Origin: Bugula neritina
Lineage: Eukaryota > Bryozoa > Gymnolaemata > Cheilostomatida > Bugulidae
Assembly (NCBI GenBank): GCA_964035545.1
Contig: OZ037770.1
Span: 515,001-579,000, forward strand
DNA: 64,000 bases
Reading direction: 5' to 3'
Below the pieces are notes generated by a model, which did no database searches, was not told where the DNA came from, and saw only the letters and a program-made list of their open reading frames with translations. Positions 19,678-32,633 of this stretch are shown piece by piece (positions within the stretch are counted from its first letter, which is position 1; every line of letters begins with the position of its first letter). Position numbers and translations under genes: made by a program.

Positions 19678-22600
19678 TCAATACCATTGAATAGTTTGTC
19701 CATTTGACAATTTACTTAATTGTTTTTTTACAGGCATTGCCTTAAGCTCAATTCTTTTACGTATTCTATGTGATCTCATTATTTCAAAATGCAGCCTTTG
19801 GTTCCATTCTTTAGATCTTTTGCTAGAGAAAAAAAATTGACTGTAGAAAATTGAAGGAGGTAAGAAAAAACTAACAATAAATCATAAGGAATGTCTAATC
19901 ATGGCGAAAACTTCTTTCAATTATTTAACATATTTTTGTTGTAGAACAAGCACACTTACTGAAGGTAGAGGCAGGTGGCAAGCCAAAGCATTCCTGTAGT
20001 GATGCATGTTCCAACAAATGTATCAAAACGGAAATCTACAATTTCAAAAAGTCTTTCACTTTATTTTAGCAAAATTTGTCATAAAAAAACTAAAGTTTTC
20101 TAAATATTAATTGTTTTGAAATTTAAAACATAATATTATATTCATACCTGCTATATAAATTTACCCTAATAGCACAATAACTTTGATATCTTGCCAAACT
20201 TTTGACCCTTAACTCAACAGTTTAAAACTTTGAAAAACACTTCAATGTTTCAAGTATATGTTAGATTTATTAGTTATGACTCTAATTTTTTGTTTACTAC
20301 TTGGTGGTACATATTCTCACCTCTAGAGTCAATTACTAGCAGCACAGGCTTGCTTCTTAGACTAGAAAGACCGTTATGGACTGAAGTCATTGTTACTAAA
20401 AAGTCACCGACTGGAATATTCTTTATTTGAGTAGTAAACTCAGTGTCTGTTAGGTTTTTGGAGCTGGCGATATTGTATTCAGCACAGAGAAGTGGTTGAT
20501 TCTGTTGACATATCTTTATTTCAAACACTTCTGATGTCTAAAAAATAAAAAAAATTTCAAATTGTTTGAGGTTTTACCACAGTTTTTTAAATTATCAAAC
20601 CTAAGTTCAAATGTCTTTTAGAGTTTTATAACAATTTATCATCTCAATAAACTCAGATCATATGTTTTTTACTCAACAGAAAATAATAATTTATTTACAC
20701 TTTAAAGCTGCTAAAACCTTACATTGATTAGCTGAATATTCCAATACATCTCTATATTCTGAGGGTCTGGTCTTATTATTCTAACTTCTGTTGGCGTGTT
20801 TGGTGCTGTCAAAATTACACAAAGTTTTTAGCAAAGACCTCAAAATGATATGATTTGCATAAATAAATGCTTGATCATTATTTTATGATGTGAACATACG
20901 AGTTCTGAAGAATGTTGAGACTGGTTCAGATTCCTTTACTTCACCATTCTGTTCTGAGACTAACACTACAGTGATCTTGAAACTTCTACCATTTGGCAGC
21001 TGGCCAATGTCCTTAATAACTCTGGTGTAGGTAGAAGAGTCAGAAAAAGTTTCTGAAACAAAGAAAGTTGATACACATGAGCTGTGCTATAAGACATGAG
21101 TGGTACTATAAGACATGAGTGGTACTATAAGACATGCGCGGTACTATAAGAATTGAGTGGTACTATAAGACATGAGCGGTACTGTAAGACATGACTGGTA
21201 CTATAAGACATGGGCAGTACTAAAAGACATGAGTGGTACTATAAGACATAAGTGGTACTATATATAAGCCATGAGTAGTACTATAAGACATGAGTGGTAC
21301 TATAAGACATAAGTGGTACTATAAGACACGTAAATAAGGACATATTATAATGAAAAAGGTAGCACAAAAGTAAGTTGGCACGTTGAAATTGTCAAATGAA
21401 ATATTCAAGTTATCTCATTTCAACCGGTAAATTATTTGGATACTGTATTAGCTGTAATATGTTTTAGACGGCATTGATGTCAGTTTCTGGATTTTTGGCA
21501 GTTCTGTATAAATAGTATATCCCAGTACTAATAGCATATTTACAATATTATCAATAGTAAAAGCAACCTATTTTCTGAAAATTGCTTTTCGATTTTTGAA
21601 AAAAAAATGTTTAGGTTATATACCTTAGTGAAAACATAATGTATTTTCTATATTTACATAAACTTATATTATATTAACTTATTATTGCAGTTCCTGGTTT
21701 TAAATTTGAGTGCTTGTTAGTTAATCTTCACTAATTATGCTTTTATTAATTCACAAATGCAAAATTTGCTAGCTAAAAATCTAAATGTTATAACGAGTCA
21801 TTCTGAAGCCTGATCCTATATCTATTTAATTTTCTTCATTTTGGGATAACAAGTAGCGTGAGTAAACTTTTATTTCAGGAACAGCACCTAGAACAGTTTT
21901 TCTCAAATCAGCATTTATATTGAGAAAGTTATTACCAAACAAATGACATACACTTTACCGTTTACAGAGTAGCTAAGTTCTGCAGTGTCTCCATCATCAG
22001 TATCTGTGATGTTTACTAATACTTGTGAGAAGAGAGTGTTTCTTGGCTTCTTGAACCACAAAACATAACTCCCGGTTTCATTCACGACATTATTCTCAAA
22101 GAAAACAAGGTTTACAGGTGGCACAGGAGCTGAAAACAATTGGTAATTAGAAAAACAAAATTATTTAGTAAAGCTAGAAGTTACAGACTGCTTTTACAAG
22201 TACATTCGACAGAAATGAAAAACTATTTTTCTTACGTGGGAATATTGAAGCTGTCTTGGATTTGGTTTTCACTGTTTCGGAATTTAAATTTTTGCTAGAC
22301 AACCAGATGGTAAATGCGCAGTGTTTCCCTAAAGGTATTTCGTCTATCCACTCTTTAATTTTTGGTGCATTCCATGCATATTTCTACCTCACACATAGAA
22401 GATTTATAAGCTACAGTTATGTCTGATTAAAGTTTCATCATATACAATACATTCTAATGAAAGGTTTTTAAACAAACTTTTACTATGATGGCCATGAGTA
22501 TTAAAACAGTCTTTAATGAAGCAGCCGAACAAGCATAATCATAAATGACGTAATTCCTGGCATAACCATCAGCCTGAACTTGAACTTGTGACCTATGACC

Positions 22601-24042
22601 TATGAGTCATGACCCTTATCTATGACCTGTGACCTATGACCTGTAACCTTTAATTTTTACAATACTAGAACCTAAGCTGTATCACACCAGGTTTGCGCTC
22701 TAAATTCTAAAACATACTTATAGGTTAGTGAAATGACATGTTTTAAAAATGCTAGAAAACTTCATATTATGATTATAGGAAAGAAATTGTCTATGTCAGT
22801 AGTAAGAGAAAATTCTTAAGTCAGTAAATGCATTCTCTACTCACCATGTAGAAGTAGCGACCTCCGCACAGAACTGAGGAGATTATAGTCAGCATATCAT
22901 AGAATGTTTCTCCGAGCGTCCAAGTCAGCAATATTCTAACTTGGTTGTGTGAAGACCGACTTTTTGCTGATACAGAAAACGTGTCAACTGGAATAGGTGC
23001 TGAAAACATATTCAATAATTGCTTGACAAACAATATTTTATCACAAGAAAAATAAACGGTGTTGAAGAAAATATTTTTTCACTCAGAATTGAGATATTTT
23101 TAGCAAAACAATCTTAACTGTACTCACTTTCAGGAAGTAAAAAAAATACACTCCAGTTTTAACATTTCTTTAATAATATATTTTGTTATAAAACTTCAAA
23201 AGTTATTATTTAGTGAATAGAAAAACCTTGACATCGGGGTTTGCAGTCTGATTGCCTCATGAGAAGCAATAATACTTACCAATGGCTAACTGAAAGTACT
23301 TTTGTAGGTGTAGATTAGCATGATTTACCCGAAAAATGACAGAATAGATGTTACCATATTGCACAGGAAAAAAATGCTTAGTGCTCGTTTCCGGTATCTA
23401 CAATTTATAAACCCGTATATATGTAGAGGCAGAGTGAAACTGTGTTGCTATAATTCAGCACATGTATGTAAAAGACTTATGAAAACTTTTTACAAATGAA
23501 TATTTCTCATAAATGATGTATAGCCATAACACTGTAGCCATTATAACTTAATCATGAGTAACCAAAACTCTCTATCTGTCATAGTGTCCTGTGAAGAAAA
23601 TTAGTATCACAATTCAAACTTTAATTCTGTTATTGTTACTAGTGACTCTTGTCAGGTAGAACAACTTTAAGTTTTATTTTATCATAACGTCATAATGCCT
23701 AAGGACAAATATATATCCCAAGTAAAACAAACAACAGTTATTAGGAATTATCAATTTGAAAAAAAACAGACAACTATGTGAAGAGATAAATAGTTTAAAA
23801 ATTGAAGTACGCCAAAAGTTTTCTCACCGCTATCCCCCGCCTTATTGTACCTCCGCGCATTCCCGTGATTTTCAGATCTATAGATGAATACTCAGTACTT
23901 CGCCTCCAGGAGATGGCAATGATGTTCTCCTCAGAATTGACTAATATTCTTGGAGGGAAGTCGGGCCCTGTAAGAGACCATCAGTATATGAAAACTACTA
24001 CTATTACTATAGTACTACTACTACGACTACTAGTACTACTAG

Positions 24043-24117
<75 letters not shown>

Positions 24118-26999
24118 CACTGCAACTGCTACTGCTACTGCTACTGCTACTGCTACTGCTGCTGTTACTGCTACTCATGATGAGATAGATGCTAGCCTAT
24201 AAAAGTAAAGGTATTATTTACCAGTAGTCAGGGTTATTGTGTCTGAGATAGCATACAGTTCACCTCCTGGATCTCCACGACATCTGCTATACATTTTGAA
24301 CGAAACCTTACTAACACTAGGTAAACGAAGTTTGTTCTTTCTGTCCCAGCTGTGTTTTCCAGAGTAAGCTACCAATATTACATATTATTATTATTATTAT
24401 TATGAGCTGATAATCAATCAGAGTTACAGGTAAATTAATTGTCAAAGTTTTTGGCAAGAAACTAGATATAATCTGCACTGTTTCGTCTCAACATCTCAAC
24501 ACACTTTGCCACAGCAGAAGCCGCAATGTAAATTATTAGTCAGTTTAACAAATGTCTAAACTTCTTTCATGGCTTTTCGGTGCGTTAAGACCCAGCACTG
24601 TTTGATTCAAACAAGTTGCAGCAGGCTTCTATTGGACAAAAAGACGTTCGCGTCAATTCATTGGATTTAAATCTCCAATGAAGTGTCATGGGTTTTCACT
24701 TTGAGAACTTTGGCCTAGACGCATTAAAAACTGCCGACATTTAATGTCATGGCTTATGGCGTGGCAAAGTGTGTCCAGGGAGTTGCATTCATTTGATGCT
24801 AAAAAAAATAGGAAGTCCCTAAAGCACAAAATATAAGCTTTTTGCACCAACTGCTCAAAAAAAAACATTGCCAAGTAGCATTTAAAACTAATTACATGTC
24901 AATAGAGCTGCATTTTGTTATCACTTACTTGTTAATGTCTCTTGATGCGGAGCTCCTACTAAGCTATACTTTACTATCAGACCTACGTAGAAGGAGGGCT
25001 GCCCGGTTGGGGTCTTTCCTGGTGGCGACAGAATGTCGGCTATGAACTTGTCATTCTCTCCATTTCTGATCAGAAACCTCCTGGCTCTCATTGGTGCTAA
25101 AATTGAAATCTATACACATGACGCCAACAGTTGATTACAAACTGTAGGAATTTGCTACTCTTCATGGCATAATATATAGACAACCCATCAGTAACTTTGG
25201 TGGTAATAACTTCATAGATAAACAAGTATATAAGGTTATTGATCTGTAGCAGATCAATTAATTGCCATTAATTTTGCTTGGAGGCAGTAGAAACTCTCAT
25301 AATATCAACTGTTGAACGCATGCTGAACACATGCATACCTATATTTCTAGACTTTTCTTGATAAATCCTCAGTCTGAGACTAGGTGACTCATAGCCGTAA
25401 AATTTCAATGTATATTTGTATCCTGGTGCCAATTCAGAAAAGTCTACCTACAAGATACATCACATGTTGCATAGAATTGTCAATAATTGTCCTTCTTTTT
25501 CTAGCAGTAGCAGTTGTCTCTCTACCAGTTTTACATGCTGTTGAATTATTGCACTAGCATAGAAATGCAGGAATGTAACAATTAAGAAACCTTTCACAAG
25601 TGAAGACGGAATAATAGAGGAGTTCAGTGTGTAGTGGGAATGGCGATATAGGTGCAGGTGTGAAGAAAATTAAGACAAGCCTGTGTTTTAGATTAAAAAT
25701 GTAGCAAAAGAACTTATTTTCTCACAAAAATTTCAACCTGCGCCCAATAAAACGAAAATTTAATAATACATTCAAAGAAGTAAGGCTATCTCAGTTTCTC
25801 TCTCAATATATTTCTCTTTCTTCTCTCTGTCTTTTTGTCTGTCTGTCTGTTCGTCTGTCTGTTTGTCTGTCTGTTTGTCTGTCTGTTTGTCTGTCTGTTT
25901 GTCTGTCTGTTTGTATGTATTTCTGTCTGTCTGTATGTCTGTCTGTCTCTCCTTCTGTCTGTCTTTCTCTCTACTTTTATAAAATTACTTACTTGCAAGA
26001 AGTCATATCTATTGAATTCACTGATCAAAATGAGGTTTGTTGCAATAATATCTCCACCATAGGCTCTTACAAGACGGAATTCATATACCATCCAAACGAT
26101 AGGCACTGGTCTCGGTAACCCTAATTGTATGCTACCTCTAAGAGTGAATGTATCAGCTTGCGGCTCATTCAGTTCTAAATCCTTCTCAACATCTCTATAA
26201 ACATCAGTACAGAAAATTTTGGTACAAACCAATCTGTAAAACTTGATAGCAAAACTTATGCACATCTAAATTAACTCTTTTCTGTCTTCTATACAAAACA
26301 ACATTGTAAATTTTTATAATTTATAACTTCAGAACTTAATGGTTTCAAAACTTTAGGTAGCTTTTCAAGCTATAATTATGTTTATGCTATAAGTTTATAT
26401 TTATTTTCAAACTGTAGGTTCTGTTTTTTCCTACTTCAAACATGTATTGTATACCACTGCTTCTTGCATTTAACTAAAAAATTTACACTCCTGTCAAAAT
26501 CCATAACAAAGCCAAAAAATTATAAGGACAATGAGGTGTTGTTTGAAAAGGCTAGTATTACCACTTATGACATGAAGACAATTTTCATGATCAGCATAAA
26601 AAACCGCCCCTGGTAACTAAATTTTGGGCTGATGGAGCTAATTGAAGACACTGTTGCTAGGTAGATAAACAACGAATTTAGTAAAATTTTAAGTCGCCGA
26701 ACTTTGACTGTTAATTACTCGCAATAATAGAAGTCGTTTGTTGAGGACCGCTGTGTGTATAACCGGGCATATCTCTGGTTCTATTTGACGGATTTTAAAA
26801 ATTTAAATTGCAATGTGATCACAAAGTCCTACTCTACGCATCCACATAAAAAAGTAAAAATATTGGATGACCCCCAAGAGACCAAAAATGACAGCAGCCA
26901 TCACAAATAGTGTTTATTAAACTGAACTTACGCATACGATCGTTCACCACTAATTAGCTTTGTCCACAAAATTATGGCGATAACTTTGATAGCAAACAT
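19678..26999 (-). CDS. Array gene C: signal peptide, six FN3-like domains, one TM, basic tail (intact)
   Basis: Exons in transcript order: 26932-26999, 25993-26194, 25339-25447, 24929-25096, 24222-24368, 23828-23967, 23280-23397, 22845-22999, 22236-22383, 21959-22129, 20900-21052, 20723-20805, 20321-20537, 19960-20035, 19678-19822. The model is 2100 nt, 699 residues, open throughout. Signal peptide is MFAIKVIAIILWTKLISG. FN3-like pieces include LAPGYKYTL (exon 3), GPDFPPRI and ISWRRS (exon 6), GSYVLWFKKP and VLVNITDTDDG (exon 10). The 48-residue tail is basic (KRSKEW, HRIRKRIELK) and ends in WY. Exon 11 is almost the same at DNA level as exon 11 of A and E, while exons 5-7 are clearly different, suggesting exon-scale gene conversion. 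Confidence 0.85.
21087..21330. repeat. 19-bp minisatellite in intron 10 of gene C
   Basis: About a dozen imperfect copies of CTATAAGACATGAGTGGTA lie directly upstream, in transcript sense, of exon 11. Variation between copies (gcggt, gactggt, gggcagt) suggests it is not new. Confidence 0.9.
22588..22650. repeat. Heptamer TGACCTA/G repeats in intron 8 of gene C
   Basis: Runs of TGACCT spaced by a single base occur twice around a short interruption. The array is a simple 7-bp repeat, though each pair also fits a DR1 arrangement of the AGGTCA nuclear-receptor half-site. Confidence 0.7.
23993..24178. repeat. (CTA)n/(CTG)n microsatellite in intron 5 of gene C
   Basis: About 185 bp of CTA trinucleotide grading into CTG-containing units, between exons 6 and 5. 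The same intron of gene B carries the CCA tract. Confidence 0.95.
24499..24774. mobile_element. Imperfect inverted repeat, possible MITE, in intron 4 of gene C
   Basis: Arms of about 60 bp at 24499-24558 and 24712-24774 are imperfect reverse complements, anchored by a perfect 14-bp match (ACACACTTTGCCAC against its complement). A smaller inner hairpin (TTCATTGGA / TCCAATGAA) lies near 24657-24682. No transposase is inside. A non-autonomous DNA transposon or foldback element is the simplest reading; I could not define a target duplication. Confidence 0.5.
25788..25980. repeat. (CTGTCTGTTTGT)n microsatellite in intron 2 of gene C
   Basis: CT-rich sequence followed by CTGT/TTGT tetranucleotides, ending about 12 bp from exon 2. 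It is in the same intron position as the CT tracts of B and E. Confidence 0.95.
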
Positions 27000-27582
27000 A
27001 TTTATGTGTTTCTTTTTACAACAAATGAGATTTCTAGACAGCAATATTTCCCTGAACTATTAACAAGACAAAAAATACTCACAAATTTGTCAAGTTATTT
27101 GAAGAGAGTTTATTTTCTATTGTTGAACTTCATTGAAATTCCTTTAATGATAATAATTATAATATATTTATGTTAGCTTACACATTTAGACATGAATCTT
27201 GTTGAAAACAAAATATATAACAAGTGATTATGCCTTTATGTTGAGTTTATATTTATGTATAATATATATTTATATATATATACACACATATATACACACA
27301 CACACATATATATATACCTCAATCTGTGGACAGCAGCTGTTTCGGGGTTTGTCCCCTCATCAGCACAGAACAAAGTACCATGGCCCACACCTTCGCAATA
27401 GTAGAAACTTATGTTTCTACTAAAGCATATTTAAAAGGTGTGTAAACTCAAGCCAGAGAGCTCAAGTGACTCTAGGGGTCACCTAGGAGTCACGAGCCTT
27501 GCAAAATGCTAGCAGCTTGAGTTTGTGACCATGGTGAGAGAGCTCAATCACTGAATGTCATTGCTGAGCATTAAGTGAGAGC

Positions 27583-27666
<84 letters not shown>

Positions 27667-28060
27667 TTGTGTTTTAAAGTTTAAAAATTGTAAAATTATG
27701 TTGTAGTGAAATGGAACATATAATTTTGTATGCAAATTTATTTATGTTGCATAGAAATTGAGCAAAGCAGAAAAACAGGAAAAAACGAGAAATAGAGAAA
27801 GAAAAAGCAAAAAATAGAAAGAGGATATTAAATAAATAAAACACATATACATGCATACAGAAGTTAATCACCATAACTCAGGTGTGCATACCCAATCACA
27901 GTGGGGAGGTATAATGATTTCATCGAAAAATTTTTCTCATGAAATGCTCTCTTCAGATCAACACAAAAGCTCACCGATTGTAACTTATAGTTCACAAAAA
28001 AGTATTGAATGTTTCAATTTTTTACATGATGCTATATTTTTGAGTCTTTGTTTTTGTGTT
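27000..28060. other. Spacer between genes C and D with AT/CA microsatellites and a repeat-like block
   Basis: The interval holds an AT/AC tract (about 27252-27318) and a 75-bp TA run (27585-27666). Between them, at about 27320-27580, is a more GC-rich block (for example CAGCAGCTGTTTCGGGG) that looks like a dispersed repeat rather than a gene. Promoter of C and 3' UTR of D are expected here. Confidence 0.55.
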
Positions 28061-29879
28061 TTAGTTACTATCTTTGTTCTTATTACAAATTTGCAATTTT
28101 TGACACAGAAAAATCATGCACTGCGACCGGCTTTTTCTGTTTTCAACATTCGTCTTTTGCTCCCATTTTCTAGACCTGTTGCTACAATGACATAAAAAAC
28201 ACATACAAAATTATTTAGTAATCAAGTTCGAATTATTATAAAACGCTAACGTATAAGAAATATCAATCTTGGTCTAACAACACGTGTGTTTTTGAATATT
28301 CGCAAGTGTTTAATCATCAACATATTTTAAGCATGACTAAATATTTTAGTTATGCCAGCTTTAACTTGTTCAATAATTTGATAGTCTTACCTGATATACA
28401 TAAAATCAAAAAAATTAAAGAAAAGGTATTGGAAGTTCAAGTTTTAAAATTTCAAATGTGAAATCACAAAGAATAGTGATCAGTTTTTGCAAGTCAAAAT
28501 TTTAAAAAGTTATTATTATTTCAGTCAAATCATTTTTATCTAATAATGTCACTCACATACCCACTATTAATCATGTACTTACCAAAGGAATATACAGGTG
28601 GTAATCCATAATACCCCTGAGCTCACACAGAGTACCACAAAAGAGGCGAAACTGATGTCTAAAAGTTTCAAAAGATATATGTATTGAAAAGTTATATATT
28701 CATTGCTTGTCCATAAAATGCCACATATGTTTAAATAATTAAAATATATGTATAGATTTATACCTCTAGCGTCGAATTCTAGTATAACAGGCTCACTTTC
28801 AAAACTAGCAAAACCATTGTTTGTCGAGGTCACTGTTATAGTAAAGTTTTTCACAGGAAGATGCTCTATTTGAGTTTTAAACTCAGTTTCATTTATGGTC
28901 TTTGAGTTGTTGATATTGACGTTGTATATTTCACACAGTAGTGGTTGATCTTTTTGACATAAGTTGATCATAAAAGTTGTTGAACTCTGAAACAAAACAT
29001 CATGTATGCAGCCTGCTGGATTAGATCTAAATTGTAGATGCTGATGATACTTGTAGAGCGACAAATTAGCAATCTTATAGTAACTTTTAAATTTTGTGAC
29101 TTCATCACAATTTTCATAAATTTCTAGCACCTTAGCATATTTTTTTTTAATATAAAGAAAATATTATTAAAATAAAGACGTCATATATACAGATATCTAA
29201 ATACGCATGTATAATGTACACATATATTCACAAACTTACATATTTTTTTAGTACAAAAGAACAAACACCAATTATATCAACAGAAGCATCACAAATATAA
29301 TAGTCATTGTCATCTGAAAAAAGTAAAAAAAAATTGTTTGTTTGAATTAAAAACGGCATATAGAATTTATTGCTAAAACAATAGAAAAAATGTTATTTAC
29401 ATTAAAAAAATTTTATAACTTATTGTATCATTGTTAAGCTGATAACTATATTAAAGATCACATTTTTATATTACAGTAATAGTTTATAATATATGAGCTA
29501 TGGTAGACTTACACGTGTGAACTGGCCGTTCCAAGATATCTCTATCTTACGAGGTTCCAGATGCACTATTTTAACATCTGTTGGGATATTTGGTGCTGGA
29601 AAACCACAAACAAAATTTCAGCTTTTGAGAGTTTCAGAACCACAAACTAGAATTGCCATTAATTTTTTAATATATACTTTGAAGTAAAATTGTTTACATA
29701 AAGCTGGTGAACGTACGAGTTCTGAAAAATGTTGAGACTGGTTCAGATTCTTTTCTTTTACCATTCTGTTCTGATACTAAAACGACGGTAATCTTGAAAG
29801 TTCCACCATTTGGCAGAGGATCAAGGTCTTCAATAGTTTGCTTGTATATGGAAGAGCTTGACAAGGTTTCTAGGAGATT

Positions 29880-30095
29880 GGCATATGACAAGTGGCACTA
29901 GCTATACATGTCATCTGTCATACCTCTATATGTACCATGCATATGACATCTGTCAAATGCCACTTGTTATGTATAACAGCTGACATGTATCACAGCTGAC
30001 ATGAATCACAGGTGACTTATCACAGGTGACATATGACATGTCAAATGCATGATAGATGACATGTATAACAGCTAGGTGACATATTATAACATGCG
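29880..30095. repeat. Degenerate GACATGT-type repeats with inverted pair in intron 10 of gene D
   Basis: Imperfect copies of a TGACATGTATCACAGC-like unit lie directly upstream, in transcript sense, of exon 11. ACAAGTGGCA near 29888 is matched by its complement near 29960. Gene C has a minisatellite at the same intron position. Confidence 0.6.
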
Positions 30096-30966
30096 ATATT
30101 TATCAAGAGACAAGATAAATATCATAAACCCGAGAACAATCAATTTTCAATTTACTGGTTTATGAGAATAAACAGAAAGTTAATTTAACGACTGTTGTTA
30201 AAATGTTTGAAATTAATAATACCCAATAACATATATTGAATAAATTAGGTCACATATTGGATATAGGTTATATGAAATAGCAAAATTGTTACCATTGTGC
30301 TGGTAAGTAAACTTTGTAATGTTTCCATTATCAGTGTCTGTGATGGAAACTAGCACTTGTGAAAAGAGACAGGTCTTTGGTTTATTGAACCACAAATAGT
30401 AACTCCCAGTTCCATTGATAGCTTCCATCTCAAAGAAAGTAATACTTGCAGGTGGTATTGGAGCTAAAATATATAGGCTTATACAGAAATATAGAGCTAT
30501 CTTTCAAACATGTTCTCAGCGTTACACTCAGCTAGCTTTTATACCCCGTATTGGATAAAGTTTATTAGATTTGCAGCATATCAACAAAAAGCTGTCGAAT
30601 TTTAGCAAACATATTTTTATAATTTTGTTTGCAGTGATAATATGCTAATGTAAATGTAAATTTATAAACTAAAGTTTCTCAAAGAAACATTTCACACTGA
30701 TCAAACAAAACATGTCTGACCCGGATACACTGAAGCTGTCAATCTTCCAGTATTCACTTGTTTATTATCAACATCTATATGTCTCAACCAGATGGTAAAT
30801 ACACAGCTTTGTCCAAAGAGTATTCCATCTATCCATTTCATGGAACTTGGAGCATTCCACACATATTCCTGCCCAAAAAACAAAAAGTTTATAGTTGGAA
30901 CATGCTTTAAAATAAGAATCAATTACTACCAATAATCTCACATTACAAAAATTGTGTGTCATTACA

Positions 30967-31125
30967 TAGTGTATAATGGTTAGCACAATTGCTTGCTAGC
31001 CGGAGGTCTCAGGCTTGATCCCCAGTAGGGGCAAATCTATTTTTCATTGTGGTTTTATAAAATTCTGCCCCAACAAATTCGAACCCGAGCTTTCTTGCTT
31101 GCATTAGACCAGAAGGTCCCTGAGT
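30967..31125. repeat. Inverted pair of tRNA-like units in intron 8 of gene D
   Basis: A plus-strand tRNA-like unit (30967-31034, TAGTGTATAATGGTTAGCAC then GGCTTGATCCCC) is followed by a minus-strand unit (about 31066-31125, box B GGGTTCGAATTTG on the reverse strand). They would form a foldback SINE-like structure. Stems are too imperfect for working tRNAs. Confidence 0.55.
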
Positions 31126-32562
31126 GCAGTCATCACTATACAGATTTTGTAAAGGTGTCTTGACTAAAATTTGACTCACTTTATATATATAGCGGCCACC
31201 ACAATTATCTGATGACTTAATAATGAGTATGTCGTAGAATGTGTCTTCAAATTTCCAAACCAGCAAAACCTTCACCTTGCTGTGTAAATTCCCACCAATT
31301 GCCGATACAGTCATTTTTCTAAACCCAAGAGGTACTGAAATGGTGAACCAATCTTATTATTTGTTAATAACACCAAAAAATTATAGTATATGACATTGGG
31401 GTTACAGTTAGATTTGAATTTAGCACATTATGCTAGCATGTAAATAAATACAGAAGGATCAAGTTTATTAGCTTTTCAATTCTGAAACCTAAAAATCAAC
31501 TTTTCTTGTGGTTGTATAATAGCATTGTTGCTTCTAGAGGAAATTATGTGTAAAGCTGTTAAGTAAACAGCCAATGTATGTTAATGTGCATAAACCGTTT
31601 CTATACTTTCCATGTTTCACTCAATCAATCATCATGTTTGCTGTACAACAGAATTTATTCATATATAGCACTACACCTTTATCTGCTATAAAATTAATAC
31701 TTAGTGATGAGATTAACTTCCACAAAGAGTAAAACTACAATAATTTCAGTTGCTATAGCAACCAAACAATGTATTTCAATTGAGTTTTTGTACTAAGAAC
31801 CAAATAATGAAAGCAAGGTTTTACCAGTAGATACTTTGAAATACTTCTTAAGATATAATCCCTGACAGTTCACTTTAAATAGTATATTATAGTTGTTTCC
31901 ATAACTCATGTGAAACCTTTCTGTGGTGCTTTTCTCGGGCCTCTAATTATAAATACAAAATATATCTGTATTATACATACATCTTGAATATGTAACACAT
32001 AGCCATGAATAGAAATGTTGATCAATATTTCAAACTCTAATGTCTATACTATTAGTGTGATGAAGTTTCTTTGTTGAAATAAGTTGTTATAACATCTTTT
32101 AATTTTGTAAAAAGTTAAAAAAGACTTTTTAGAGCCGAAGCATAGATGCTTTGGTAGGTTTGATGAGATTGTTTTAGATTTAAAGCATAGTGAAATACTA
32201 AGTGCAATTTAATTTTTCAACTTGAAAATATCTTTTGTTTTTCATGGGTAAAAAATGTTAACTGTAGGAATTTAAAATGTTAGTGTTTGTGTATCTACTT
32301 TAGCAGTTAGAAAAAACTTTTTAATGAGAAAATATCGAATGCAAGATGATTACCGTAATAGTTCTCGCGATTCTGTTTCCACGGAAACCAGACACATCCA
32401 AATTTATTACATCATAGTCTGCAGTTGGCATCCATGAGATGAGGATAGTGCTAGCCTCTACAGTTACTGATATATTTGGAGGGAAATCTGGTCCTAAACA
32501 GGAAGTAAATAGTTTCACATTTTGATCATAATGTGGTTATCACAGTGTTGAATTAACCCAGC

Positions 32563-32633
32563 AGCCCCTATAGTGTTTTTGTTTAGCGAGCATGCTCGGA
32601 AGCCGAAGGTCTGTGATTTGAGCCCCGATGGGG
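32563..32633 (+). repeat. tRNA-like (SINE-like) unit in intron 5 of gene D
   Basis: A tRNA-sized stretch with TAGTG...AGCGAGCATGCT in the box A region and a box B-like GATTTGAGCCCC followed by GGGGG. It is degenerate and probably a SINE head or pseudogene. Confidence 0.5.

Noticed and set aside
21087-21330. CRISPR-like array
   Set aside because: Units are directly adjacent with no spacers and the genome is eukaryotic; it is a minisatellite.
25786-26265. A 159-codon minus frame ending in TDRRRDRQTYRQ-type repeats
   Set aside because: Only its first part is real (exon 2 of gene C, 25993-26194); the rest is read-through into the microsatellite past a good donor.
27851-28195. 114-codon plus-strand frame between C and D
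   Set aside because: It lies antisense to the tail exon of gene D, has no recognisable family and is AT-driven.
31180-31334. A possible 1-bp deletion in exon 8 of gene D
   Set aside because: On recounting, the exon is 155 nt like A, C and E and stays in frame; the only clear lesion in D is the TAA in exon 4.
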